Source of the DNA: GCA-002726655 sp046582185
GTDB lineage: Bacteria > Pseudomonadota > Gammaproteobacteria > Pseudomonadales > Azotimanducaceae
NCBI GenBank assembly: GCA_046582185.1
Contig: JAYGEX010000025.1
Span: forward strand, 151,155 to 215,154
Reading direction: 5' to 3'
DNA: 64,000 nucleotides
A program made the position numbers and the translations under genes. The notes beneath the pieces are model-generated. The model worked only from the letters and a program-made list of their open reading frames with translations, made no database searches and was not told the DNA's origin. Shown piece after piece: positions 52,411 to 60,018 of this stretch (position 1 is the first letter of the stretch; each line of letters begins with the position of its first letter).

Positions 52411-53295
52411 TTAAGGTGCAAGCAGTACTTCTATGTCCTGGTTGCTTAAGGCATGGGCATCATTTCCATCCTCATAATAACAACGCCATGCCACCGCGAT
52501 CCTACTTTGATCGCCATTGCAGATTGGATGTTTTCTAGGATGATATGTCTTCGCAAGTACCGGGACCGCAGACCGCCCTAAATCCCACGCAAAAGAGACA
52601 AAGAAGCACCAGGCTTTAAGTGCCCTGCCAGAACGATTATAAAAGCCTTCGCTACGAACCATAAGTGCAAAAGCTTTAAATGTCTCCCAGCTTATATGCG
52701 CAAATGCAAAGATCACCATGGCGCGGCGGTACCATAAGTCTTCCGGATAGAAGGCCTGATAGAAATCAAATGCCACCGCACCATGCTCTATTTCCTCTAC
52801 CTGGTGCCATACCCATAAAGCCCGGATGGTTGGATCTGCTTTCCCCATCAGTTCCTGAAACCGATTCAATATAATCAGGCCACCGAGAAAGGTGAAGGTC
52901 TCGTACCCCGCGGTAAAACCGATCTGGAACTTTTTACTTCGCTTCCTGATAGCAACATCAAAATAATTCCTGGCTTGCTCATCCAGCGAATCCAATCCTT
53001 TATATCTTCTACACATCTCCCGGGTCCAATTGATAAAATTAAACGCGTGATGAGCTTCCTGGCCTATGATCGCTTGAACGTCCTTGAACAGCTCCTTGTC
53101 TTCCAGTTCGTCACGGTATGCGCGCATCACTTTAACCAGGAATCGCTCAAAATGGGGTACGTGAACGCCGAAGGCATTAATAAAAATAGAGAAGTCAGGG
53201 TTGCTTTGGCTCCACACCGGATCGTGACCATCAACCGCGTCGAAATTAAAGCGCATCTGACGAACCGGGATTTTATCCATTGGATGAACAGTCAT
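52411..53295 (-). CDS. PF10118-type predicted metal-dependent hydrolase
   Basis: A 294-residue protein. DVQAIIGQEAHHAFNFINW and ALWVWHQVEEIEHGAVAF give E-x2-H and E-E-x2-EH patterns that resemble a di-iron helical bundle. The second half has four hydrophobic helices (RAMVIFAFAHISWETFKAF). The family is annotated as predicted metal-dependent hydrolase but is untested; a diiron oxygenase is also plausible. It lies downstream of the SOI-like gene on the same strand order. Confidence 0.75.
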   Translation of the reverse strand: MTVHPMDKIPVRQMRFNFDAVDGHDPVWSQSNPDFSIFINAFGVHVPHFERFLVKVMRAYRDELEDKELFKDVQAIIGQEAHHAFNFINWTREMCRRYKGLDSLDEQARNYFDVAIRKRSKKFQIGFTAGYETFTFLGGLIILNRFQELMGKADPTIRALWVWHQVEEIEHGAVAFDFYQAFYPEDLWYRRAMVIFAFAHISWETFKAFALMVRSEGFYNRSGRALKAWCFFVSFAWDLGRSAVPVLAKTYHPRKHPICNGDQSRIAVAWRCYYEDGNDAHALSNQDIEVLLAP

Positions 53296-53381
53296 GTGGC
53301 AACCCTCATGCTGAAGATGCGCTTATTCTAGCAGTCATAAACCATAAATACTGAATTTTGCCCCTGGCAGATGAAGCATTC

Positions 53382-54524
53382 CTAGACTCTACCCTTCTTT
53401 AAATCCAGCTTGCCTTTCACCAGATTAATTCTCAATAAATCACTGGCGCCCTCGATCAGACGCATGGATCTAACCTGGCGATAGAGTCGCTCCAGAGGAT
53501 GGCCGGTGACCAGCGCCTGCCCGCCAACCAGCTGCACTGCCATATCAATGACCCGGCCAGCAGTTTCCGTACAGAATACTTTCGTGGCGATGGTTTCATT
53601 GATGATGTTGTCGCCGGTTTCAGCCAGTCGCGCCGTTCGATAGAGTGCGCTGCGAGCAACATAGGTTTCAATTCGCATGTCCGCATAGCGCAGCCGCACA
53701 CCCTCTCTGTCACCTAACGGTGTACCGGAACGATGCGGCGCCGTTAGGTGTTGCTCGACAAATTCGATTGCCCACATACACATACCCATGGCCTGGGCAG
53801 AGATCATCATGCGAACATTTCCGATATTGCCTAACGCACGGGGCATGCCTTCACCAAGCTTACCAATCACCTGGGATACCGGTACCCTGACATTCTCGAA
53901 AGACATAGAGACGTGTCCGCCGCCTTCCATAGATGAAAACATCCGGTCAATAACGACACCTTCTGTCTCACGATCGATGACGATCATCGCTGTTCCTGCT
54001 TTGCTGCCATCTTTGTTCTCGACATTTATCAGCGCGGAGACGAAGTCCGCCGTATCGCCGCCGGTAACATAGGATTTGTGACCATTGATAACAATATGGT
54101 CGCCATCAACAACGCCCCAGGATGGTCGCTTTGCAGTGTCTGCTTCGGTAAAGCCAAATGCGCCACGTTTTTCGCCTCGCATGACAGGATCCAGGTAGTT
54201 CTCTTTAAGGTGACCTTGCGCGGCGTGCAATATGCCAGGACCGGGGCCAAAAATGTAAGCTGTCAGGCGGGAGTTACTTGCGGACCAAAGCTCTCGCAAC
54301 ATCGTTAGTTCAAGAGTCCCCGCTGGAGATCCGCCGTATTCAGTTGGCTGCGTCTTATAAAAGAATCCCGCCTCTTTGGATACTTCGCGGACCCGTTCCT
54401 GAATTTCCTTTGGCACCGGCGCCGCTTCGTCGACCAAGTCTTCAAGTGGTTTAATAGCTGTAGACAAAAAGGATTCCGCGAGTTCTCTGGTCGCGAGCAA
54501 ACTATCTGGTAAATTTTCTGGCAT
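53382..54524 (-). CDS. Acyl-CoA dehydrogenase
   Basis: A 380-residue FAD enzyme. AFGFTEADTAKRPSWGVVDG is cut at FGFTEADTAKRP, GHKSYVTGGDTADFVSALI is the flavin strand region, and the final MRLIEGASDLLRINLVKGK carries the usual catalytic-Glu loop (IYEGTSE position). It dehydrogenates an acyl-CoA at the alpha-beta bond. It shares orientation with the CaiB and SDR genes upstream, suggesting an operon. The first 40 residues are more divergent than in fatty acyl-CoA dehydrogenases. Confidence 0.9.
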   Translation of the reverse strand: MPENLPDSLLATRELAESFLSTAIKPLEDLVDEAAPVPKEIQERVREVSKEAGFFYKTQPTEYGGSPAGTLELTMLRELWSASNSRLTAYIFGPGPGILHAAQGHLKENYLDPVMRGEKRGAFGFTEADTAKRPSWGVVDGDHIVINGHKSYVTGGDTADFVSALINVENKDGSKAGTAMIVIDRETEGVVIDRMFSSMEGGGHVSMSFENVRVPVSQVIGKLGEGMPRALGNIGNVRMMISAQAMGMCMWAIEFVEQHLTAPHRSGTPLGDREGVRLRYADMRIETYVARSALYRTARLAETGDNIINETIATKVFCTETAGRVIDMAVQLVGGQALVTGHPLERLYRQVRSMRLIEGASDLLRINLVKGKLDLKKGRV

Positions 54525-54625
54525 GGTATGTCTTCACTTATCGATGACTATTGCGTGTGCTTGTATCTGGTGCCGCGCTGCTGTTTGTGGTTATAGTTCT
54601 GACTCTTTCCGCTGGGTCGGAACAC

Positions 54626-56011
54626 TCAAAGCCAAACAGCTTCATGCGTTCCTAAGGGTGGCGATGGTAGATCCCAATTCGGCGCGATATCTTTCATTTT
54701 TAATATCGGCCCTAGGTGGTTCATTTCACCATAGAGGGTTTGGCTTGTCAGCATGACCTCATCAACTATCATTGAGTTGATGTCTGCCATATTTTCATCG
54801 TAATCAATTCGATGTTGCCGTTGAAGCAACATCCCCGATTGACACAATGAAGCCTTTACATGATAAGAGCCACCGATTCGAGCCCGCAAACCCATCGCCA
54901 GCAAAGTGCCATATGCTGCCAGATACCCGGTCATGTAATCACAGGCCGCCGCAGGTAACAGCCTGGGGCGCTCGCCGCCTTGCTCATGGGCGATACCGGT
55001 GACAGTTTGTGCAAGCTGCTCCCAGCCTGCGCGGTCGGCAAATGGACCGTCATAGCCGTAGCAATTCATTGAAGTACAGATAATCCCCGGCCTTATTTCT
55101 GCTAATTCTTCAGGCGATAGCCCGTGCCTTGCCATCACCCCAGGGCGGTATCCTTGCGAAAATACATCGGCTTCCTTTATCAGCGCTACCAGCTTTTCCC
55201 TATCCGCGGCAATTCCAAAGTCGAGATATGAAGAACGTTTCCCATGACTCGTATCGGCAACGAAATAGTTTGTTTGCGGCAATTTCTTCGCGGTGACCAT
55301 TAATACATCAGCCCCATGTTCGGCAAGCGTACGAGCACATGTGGGCCCCGCAAGAATCCGGGTCAGGTCGAGTACGCGAATGCCTGCTAACGGACGCTCA
55401 ACTGAAGTCTGGACCATTGGCTGCGGCTCACTATCTGCAATCTTGATAATTTCTATAACGGGTTTGTTCGACAGGGCCAAGCCCTGGGGATGACGAAGCC
55501 ACTCATCAGTTGACCTGACCATCGCACCACATGCACCTGCTTGAGCAATCGCATTTTCAAGATCAAGCGCATCCCAGGTGGCGACTGCTTTGACAACAGA
55601 ATCCAGCTCGTATTCACAATCGAGGATCTTCAGGACCCGCTCAGCAAGGTGAGGCAAGCCCATGTGCGGTAACAGGTATCTGCCATCTTTGGTTCTGTGT
55701 GGCGTCGAAATACCCTGGCGATTTACCTGCCCTCGAAATTCCGACTTCAGCTGATCATTATCAACCTGTAGATACATATAGCTGCGAAGCACGGCAGCAG
55801 CATGTTCAACCTTGATTTTCAGATCCTGCCGCTGCCCGGCTTTCATTTCCCAAAGGTCATTAACAGCAACACCAATGGCGAGATGAATGTTCGCGCTGGT
55901 CTCACCAAGGGCGAATCCGCTTGGCAGTACGGGATCAGCGCCCACAACCTTAATTTTCTCAGGCGCTTTGCCTAGCCCCCGTACCGCCATCAATTCTTCA
56001 AATGCATTCAA
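54626..56011 (-). CDS. CaiB/BaiF-type CoA transferase
   Basis: A 461-residue family III CoA transferase. GIRVLDLTRILAGPTCARTL is cut at RVLDLTRILAGP, YRPGVMARHGLSPEELAEI the adenine-side helix, and AACDYMTGYLAAYGTLLAM carries the expected Asp. The N-terminal 200 residues form an additional lobe with little similarity, longer than in FRC or CaiB. Start is TTG 56011 with AGGA nine bases upstream. Together with the ACAD it suggests activation and oxidation of an unusual acid. Confidence 0.85.
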   Translation of the reverse strand: MNAFEELMAVRGLGKAPEKIKVVGADPVLPSGFALGETSANIHLAIGVAVNDLWEMKAGQRQDLKIKVEHAAAVLRSYMYLQVDNDQLKSEFRGQVNRQGISTPHRTKDGRYLLPHMGLPHLAERVLKILDCEYELDSVVKAVATWDALDLENAIAQAGACGAMVRSTDEWLRHPQGLALSNKPVIEIIKIADSEPQPMVQTSVERPLAGIRVLDLTRILAGPTCARTLAEHGADVLMVTAKKLPQTNYFVADTSHGKRSSYLDFGIAADREKLVALIKEADVFSQGYRPGVMARHGLSPEELAEIRPGIICTSMNCYGYDGPFADRAGWEQLAQTVTGIAHEQGGERPRLLPAAACDYMTGYLAAYGTLLAMGLRARIGGSYHVKASLCQSGMLLQRQHRIDYDENMADINSMIVDEVMLTSQTLYGEMNHLGPILKMKDIAPNWDLPSPPLGTHEAVWL

Positions 56012-56095
56012 GATGTCTAATCCTTAACCATCATTTTTAACTCTCCATGTTCGCAAGGACATAGAAAGTCTAACTGCTAATATTCATCGCGCTAC

Positions 56096-56878
56096 TCAAA
56101 GTGCCGCCGACAAATTGCCGTCCACATTTATAGACGTACCAGATATATAACCGCCAGCATCTGAGCAGAGCAAACAAGCGAGGTTGGCGCACTCCTCTGC
56201 TTCGCCGAAGCGCCCCAGGGGAATCCTTTCGCCTGCCTTGCTTACAAATTCGTCAAAGCTCAATTCAGTGTTCGCAGCGTCATATGTCCGTTGGATCTGA
56301 TCGGATTTTATCCGCCCGATATTAAAACTATTAACAAGAATATTGTGGGGCGCGCCTTCACCGGCCAATACTTTAGTCAAGGCCATTCCCGCAGCCCTGG
56401 TAACAGAAGTTGGCGCAGAGCCCCCGGAAGGTGTTTTCGCCAGCGTATTCAAGATGTTAAGAATACGCCCCCACTTTCTTTCTTTCATCCCTGGAAAGGC
56501 GAGACGACTTAATCGAACCGCCGCCATTAACTTAAGATCAAAGTCGTATTGCCATTCTTCATCAGTGATGGACTCAATAGCACCAACTTTTGCGTGGCCG
56601 GCATTATTAACCAGCACATCAACCCGCGAAAAATCCGATATTACCTGTGCGAATGTAGTTTGGATATCGTTGGCAATACTCACATCACATTGGTATCCAC
56701 GGCAGCTCGCTCCAGTCGCCTCGCTCATCTGCAACGCAGCAGCCTTCACTTCATCTTCGTTTCGGGCAAGCAAGGCAACTTCCGCACCCGATTCAGCAAA
56801 CTTAAGCCCCATGGCATACCCAAGCCCCTTACTGCCGCCAGTGATAAGTGCGACTCGCTCATCCATCCTTACTTCCAT
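56096..56878 (-). CDS. SDR-family oxidoreductase with altered active site
   Basis: About 260 residues of the short-chain dehydrogenase fold. ALITGGSKGLGYAMGLKFAE is the NAD(P) site, DVLVNNAGHAKVGAIES the conserved NNAG strand. The catalytic YxxxK region reads PTSVTRAAGMALTKVLAG, lacking the normal Tyr and Lys. A 'TRAAG' variant is known in a subset of SDRs, so it may be active with a different mechanism, or non-catalytic. ATG 56878 follows GGAG by seven bases; the frame is open to 56932. Probably first gene of the cluster. Confidence 0.85.
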   Translation of the reverse strand: MEVRMDERVALITGGSKGLGYAMGLKFAESGAEVALLARNEDEVKAAALQMSEATGASCRGYQCDVSIANDIQTTFAQVISDFSRVDVLVNNAGHAKVGAIESITDEEWQYDFDLKLMAAVRLSRLAFPGMKERKWGRILNILNTLAKTPSGGSAPTSVTRAAGMALTKVLAGEGAPHNILVNSFNIGRIKSDQIQRTYDAANTELSFDEFVSKAGERIPLGRFGEAEECANLACLLCSDAGGYISGTSINVDGNLSAAL

Positions 56879-57112
56879 AAATTTCTCCTGATTTTTCGAT
56901 GACTTTCCACCAACAGCCCATACAAGCATCATGCACTCGACTCATCCGCCATTGCAATCCACCTGGTACTTGTCTAAAACTGAAATACACGGAGACTCAC
57001 ATCCACCCTATGGTCGGGATTAACTGACCGTGGTATTTCGGCAGGCAATAGCCATTCAAACCTGGCACATTTCGATGTGTATTATCAAAGAATCTATTCA
57101 CGGGAAATTCAA

Positions 57113-57463
57113 ATGAACATTTACCATATATGGTGCGATCTAAAGTCAGGCATGCAGGACCTTGAGTTCACAGATGCAGCAAATGCATATTTGAGTTCTC
57201 TTGTTCAAGCAGGAGAGATGGTTGCTTACCGCATTACTCGCCGAAAGTTAGGCCTTGGCATACAGGGGCTGGGAGAATTCCATTTAATGCTGGAATTTCA
57301 AGATCTGGCACAACTCGACAAGGCCTTTAATCAGGTATCTTCTCGGACTGACCCTGTGGAAAGCTTCCACCATGCAGTGAACTCCAAAGTATCAAACGTC
57401 AACTTTGCGCTTTATCGGGACTTCCCGGATGATCATCGAAAAACCGGCGAAGAGAAATTCTAA
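57113..57463 (+). CDS. DUF6614-like small protein
   Basis: About 116 residues. NIYHIWCDLKSGMQDLEF, YRITRRKLGLGIQGLGEFHL and LAQLDKAFNQVSSRTDPVES fit a small dimeric alpha+beta family (DUF6614-like). No catalytic residues can be assigned. The start is ATG 57113 with GGGAA upstream; the open frame begins at 57077. The next gene is 1.5 kb away. Confidence 0.7.
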   Translation: MNIYHIWCDLKSGMQDLEFTDAANAYLSSLVQAGEMVAYRITRRKLGLGIQGLGEFHLMLEFQDLAQLDKAFNQVSSRTDPVESFHHAVNSKVSNVNFALYRDFPDDHRKTGEEKF

Positions 57464-57771
57464 AAAACACCACGCTTAAGAGCAGATAGTAATCATTAGC
57501 TTTCGCCAACATAGTAATTCTGTCGCGATAAAAATATAAGCCAGCGGCACCATGGCCTAATACCTCTTGAAAAACAGGATCATTTTCACCCCGCTGATAA
57601 ATATCGTTAGCAGCTCACAAACATCGATATTTTTCGAAGAAAGCTGTTTATTAGATAATTTCCATAGATCATGACGATGACGATGACGTGAATTGAATTC
57701 ATCTTTCATATTATCATTATAAATCAATGATTTAGCTAAATTCGATATAAGGGGTCTTAACCTGGATTATC
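57464..57771. other. Gene-free AT-rich stretch
   Basis: No coding sequence, terminator or repeat that I can support. The part from 57640 on is AT-rich and includes GATCATGACGATGACGATG, a short GATGAC iteration just before the DnaA-box-like cluster. This AT-rich block could serve as a DNA-unwinding element if the cluster is an origin. Confidence 0.4.
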
Positions 57772-57834
57772 TTATCCACAGACACCGCCAAACTTATCTA
57801 CATTTACTCACCACTTATCCTCAAGTTATCCACC
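57772..57834 (+). other. Cluster of DnaA-box-like sites
   Basis: TTATCCACA (57772), TTATCTACA (57794), TTATCCTCA (57815) and TTATCCACC (57826) occur in the same direction. The first matches the DnaA-box consensus TTWTNCACA exactly; the others differ by one or two bases. Start-to-start distances of 22, 21 and 11 bases match helical phasing. This is what an origin or DnaA-regulated site looks like, yet no replication gene (dnaA, rep, parA) is nearby. Confidence 0.5.
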
Positions 57835-57861
57835 GCTGAATGCAAACGTTTCACTAGCCAG

Positions 57862-58424
57862 AGATCTTGGTTGTGGTAAATTACTTGTCAACGGATAGGC
57901 GAAGCACGTTAACCGGAAACGGGGAACACCAGCCAAGTCTAAACCGAAAGACCTATGCCAGGTCGGGGTCGCTGAGGCAAAGGCGGCTTAAGGGTTACCG
58001 GGGCTTCTTCGGAAGCACTACAAAGGCCTTTCGAGGACGAGTAGAGACCGGATATCCGGGACATTGTTCGAGGCTATAGACCTGAATAATGGTAGACGTA
58101 GCAAGGCGTCGTAAAATAACGGTTCGAGGACCATGGTTGGACAAGTCGCCCGAGACGTTGGGATGATGGAAACAGCCAACGTGAAGGAGAGAACAGGAAG
58201 AGAGTTGCGACAAGGTCAGACTTCGGTTTGAGTAAAGAGCAAAAGGAAGCCAGGGATCGAGTTCACACGAGTCAGAAGGCCAGAGCACGTATTTCGGTAC
58301 AGGTTCTGGTCCGAGGCTCAACCAAACCCTCGGGTTTGGAAGGATGGACCAAGTAATAATAGACTCGTCTAGGATTAATTGACCACCCTAATAACGAGAC
58401 CCTGCTTCGGCGGGGTTTCTTTTG
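57862..58424 (+). ncRNA. Candidate long structured RNA
   Basis: Some 560 bases with no credible ORF on the + strand, rich in small stems with stable loops. Visible are CCGGAAACGG, GACCTATGCCAGGTC, GCTTCTTCGGAAGC, CCTTTCGAGG, CCGGATATCCGG and AAACCCTCGGGTTT. It ends in a textbook intrinsic terminator at 58398-58424. Strongly purine-biased, with about a dozen GGA triplets. I could not match it to RNase P RNA, tmRNA, SRP RNA, 6S or CsrB. The 5' end is a guess at the position after the DnaA-box cluster. Confidence 0.5.
58398..58424 (+). terminator. Intrinsic terminator (TTCG loop)
   Basis: ACCCTGC and GCGGGGT pair as a 7-bp stem (one G-T) around a TTCG tetraloop, followed by TTTCTTTTG. It is oriented to end a transcript from the left, where no coding gene lies for 900 bases, which supports a non-coding transcript. 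Confidence 0.85.
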
Positions 58425-59026
58425 TTTAAGCCCTTGATAAATAAGAATATTTCGGAAAGTATCTGAAAGTATCGGGAAATATCGAGGCTCGTAAGTCATT
58501 GATTTATAAGGGATCGCTACAGCCCTTTAAACACGTAGTTTTCCCAGTGCGCTAAACTTGCGCTAAATCAATTCTCAGAACCCATGCACTATCAGAACTC
58601 ATGCACTGTTGAATTGCATCCAAAACTGACCCACCAATCACCCGAAGCTGTCCCCCACACAGGGGACAGTTGCTGATATCAACTCGAAACACACGCCGCA
58701 AACGCTCTGCCCAATTGAGTGGCGCCCTCGGTTCACCTTGGTGGGGCAGGGGAACCGAAACCGAACCTATGCCGAACCGTGGTTGGGCCGGTATCGGAGT
58801 TCGCTTGCAGTAAGCCGAAGATTTCTAAGTGGTTTTCCAGACCGAACTTCCGAGCTGGGGCCGAACAGTTACGTCATTGACTTCTCCCATGAATTAGTAA
58901 TTCGCCATGCACACCAAAGACTAGATTTCCTTGGTCGTTGGGAGTTAACTTGTCGATACCTTTCTCACTGATAGTTAATATCTGCGGTATAATTACTCAC
59001 TAAACTACAAAGGCTCACGATGCACG
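58425..59026. other. Gene-free stretch before rhombosortase gene
   Basis: About 600 bases with no supported gene. It contains a CCGAAC-rich patch (58738-58800, units such as GAACCGAAACCGAACC) and no good palindrome or repeat. A 77-residue ORF at 58738-58971 has no protein-like composition. The rrtA promoter should lie near the 3' end. Confidence 0.4.
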
Positions 59027-59032
59027 GTGATA

Positions 59033-59629
59033 ATGCAAAGAATATCTGTTCGGAGACACTATCCGGCACTTGCCTTGGTGGTAGTAGTATTTGGAAGCTC
59101 ATTGCTGCAGTGGCATACTGACGTCGCGCTGGAATTTGATCGGTTCGCAATACTATCCCACGCTGAGTATTACCGATTGTTCAGCGCTCACTTTGTTCAC
59201 CTGAACTGGAACCACACGCTGTTGAACGTGTCGGGGATTCTGGTGGGGTGGTGGGCTTTTGGACACGAACTATCAGTATCGCAGTGGACAAGTGCCATCT
59301 TTATCTCCGCTTTTGTGGTTTCAAGCGGCTTACTTCTAGCGACCGATGTGGAATGGTATTACGGATTTTCGGGCTTACTCCACGGGCTTCTCGTCCTAGC
59401 ATTGATTTCGACCAAGCGACTCTCCTTCCAAGCAAAAATCCTCTGCCTCTCCGCCCTGACGGCCAAACTGATTCTCGAAGCTGCGACGGACTCTACATCA
59501 ATGACGGAAACTCTCATCGAGAACAAGGTAGTTGTCGAAGCGCACCTATTTGGCGTGGCCGCTGGAGTTGTCATATGGCTAATCAGCTATACGCTTAGGA
59601 AGCTTGGACAATCAGGTTGTAATAATTAG
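59033..59629 (+). CDS. rrtA: Rhombosortase (rhomboid-family GlyGly-CTERM protease)
   Basis: About 198 residues with six membrane segments. The catalytic Ser is in GFSGLLHGLLVLALIS (rhombosortase GxSGxxHG), the distal His in VVEAHLFGVAAG, and HFVHLNWNHTLLN is the family's N-terminal motif. Rhombosortases cleave GlyGly-CTERM tails so that the protein can be moved to the cell surface or medium. The gene is convergent with a GlyGly-CTERM protease (next but one feature), 390 bases apart. GTG 59027 is an alternative start. Confidence 0.9.
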   Translation: MQRISVRRHYPALALVVVVFGSSLLQWHTDVALEFDRFAILSHAEYYRLFSAHFVHLNWNHTLLNVSGILVGWWAFGHELSVSQWTSAIFISAFVVSSGLLLATDVEWYYGFSGLLHGLLVLALISTKRLSFQAKILCLSALTAKLILEAATDSTSMTETLIENKVVVEAHLFGVAAGVVIWLISYTLRKLGQSGCNN

Positions 59630-60018
59630 CCAAACCTCTGATTGCAATAGTGCATCTAGATTGCCGGCTATGACTCGAAGGTACATGCCCTGCCACGGGG
59701 CGTCGCAAGACTAAAGCGTATGGTGGTGCGTTTCACAGTATTGCTTGTCCTGCTGTTCTTGCGCTTGCAGATGATATCCTGGGCCGGATGGGAATTTAGC
59801 TGCGCCTTCTTGAGTTTCTTCATCAGTCGCTTTACCTGATCGCAGGGGATTCAGGGATTTACTAAAATCGAACTCTCCTCTAACGGGTCAAATCCGCTCA
59901 AATGAAGATTAGTGGATTGACGCGGAATACCGATCTCCCACTTTCGAACTGCAATGGCATCCGAGTTCGGAAGGGAAGGGACTGCCATCCAATAGTTAGT
60001 GAGGGCCGATATATTCAT
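59630..60018. other. Gap between rhombosortase and its substrate gene
   Basis: A 389-base convergent intergenic region. On the minus strand an ATG at 59823 opens a 51-codon, very basic ORF to 59668 (MKKLKKAQLNSHPAQ start) with no known homologue. No clear terminator hairpin was identified for either gene. I do not support the small ORF as a gene. Confidence 0.35.

Noticed and set aside
58119..58140. tRNA-like GGTTCGAGGACC (T-arm lookalike)
   Set aside because: No acceptor, D or anticodon stem can be drawn around it.
57862..58424. RNase P RNA, tmRNA, SRP RNA or CsrB identity
   Set aside because: The conserved RNase P core, the tmRNA tRNA-like end and tag, the SRP tetraloop helix and repeated AGGAUG motifs could not be found.
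57995..58499. Two ORFs of 75 and 108 codons on the minus strand of the candidate RNA
   Set aside because: Composition is unlike neighbouring proteins, with no recognisable motif and no ribosome site; the terminator orientation favours a + strand transcript.
58738..58971. 77-codon ORF in the CCGAA-rich stretch
   Set aside because: Low-complexity sequence without protein-like pattern.
59668..59823. 51-codon basic ORF on the minus strand
   Set aside because: No ribosome site or known homologue; composition biased by base content only.
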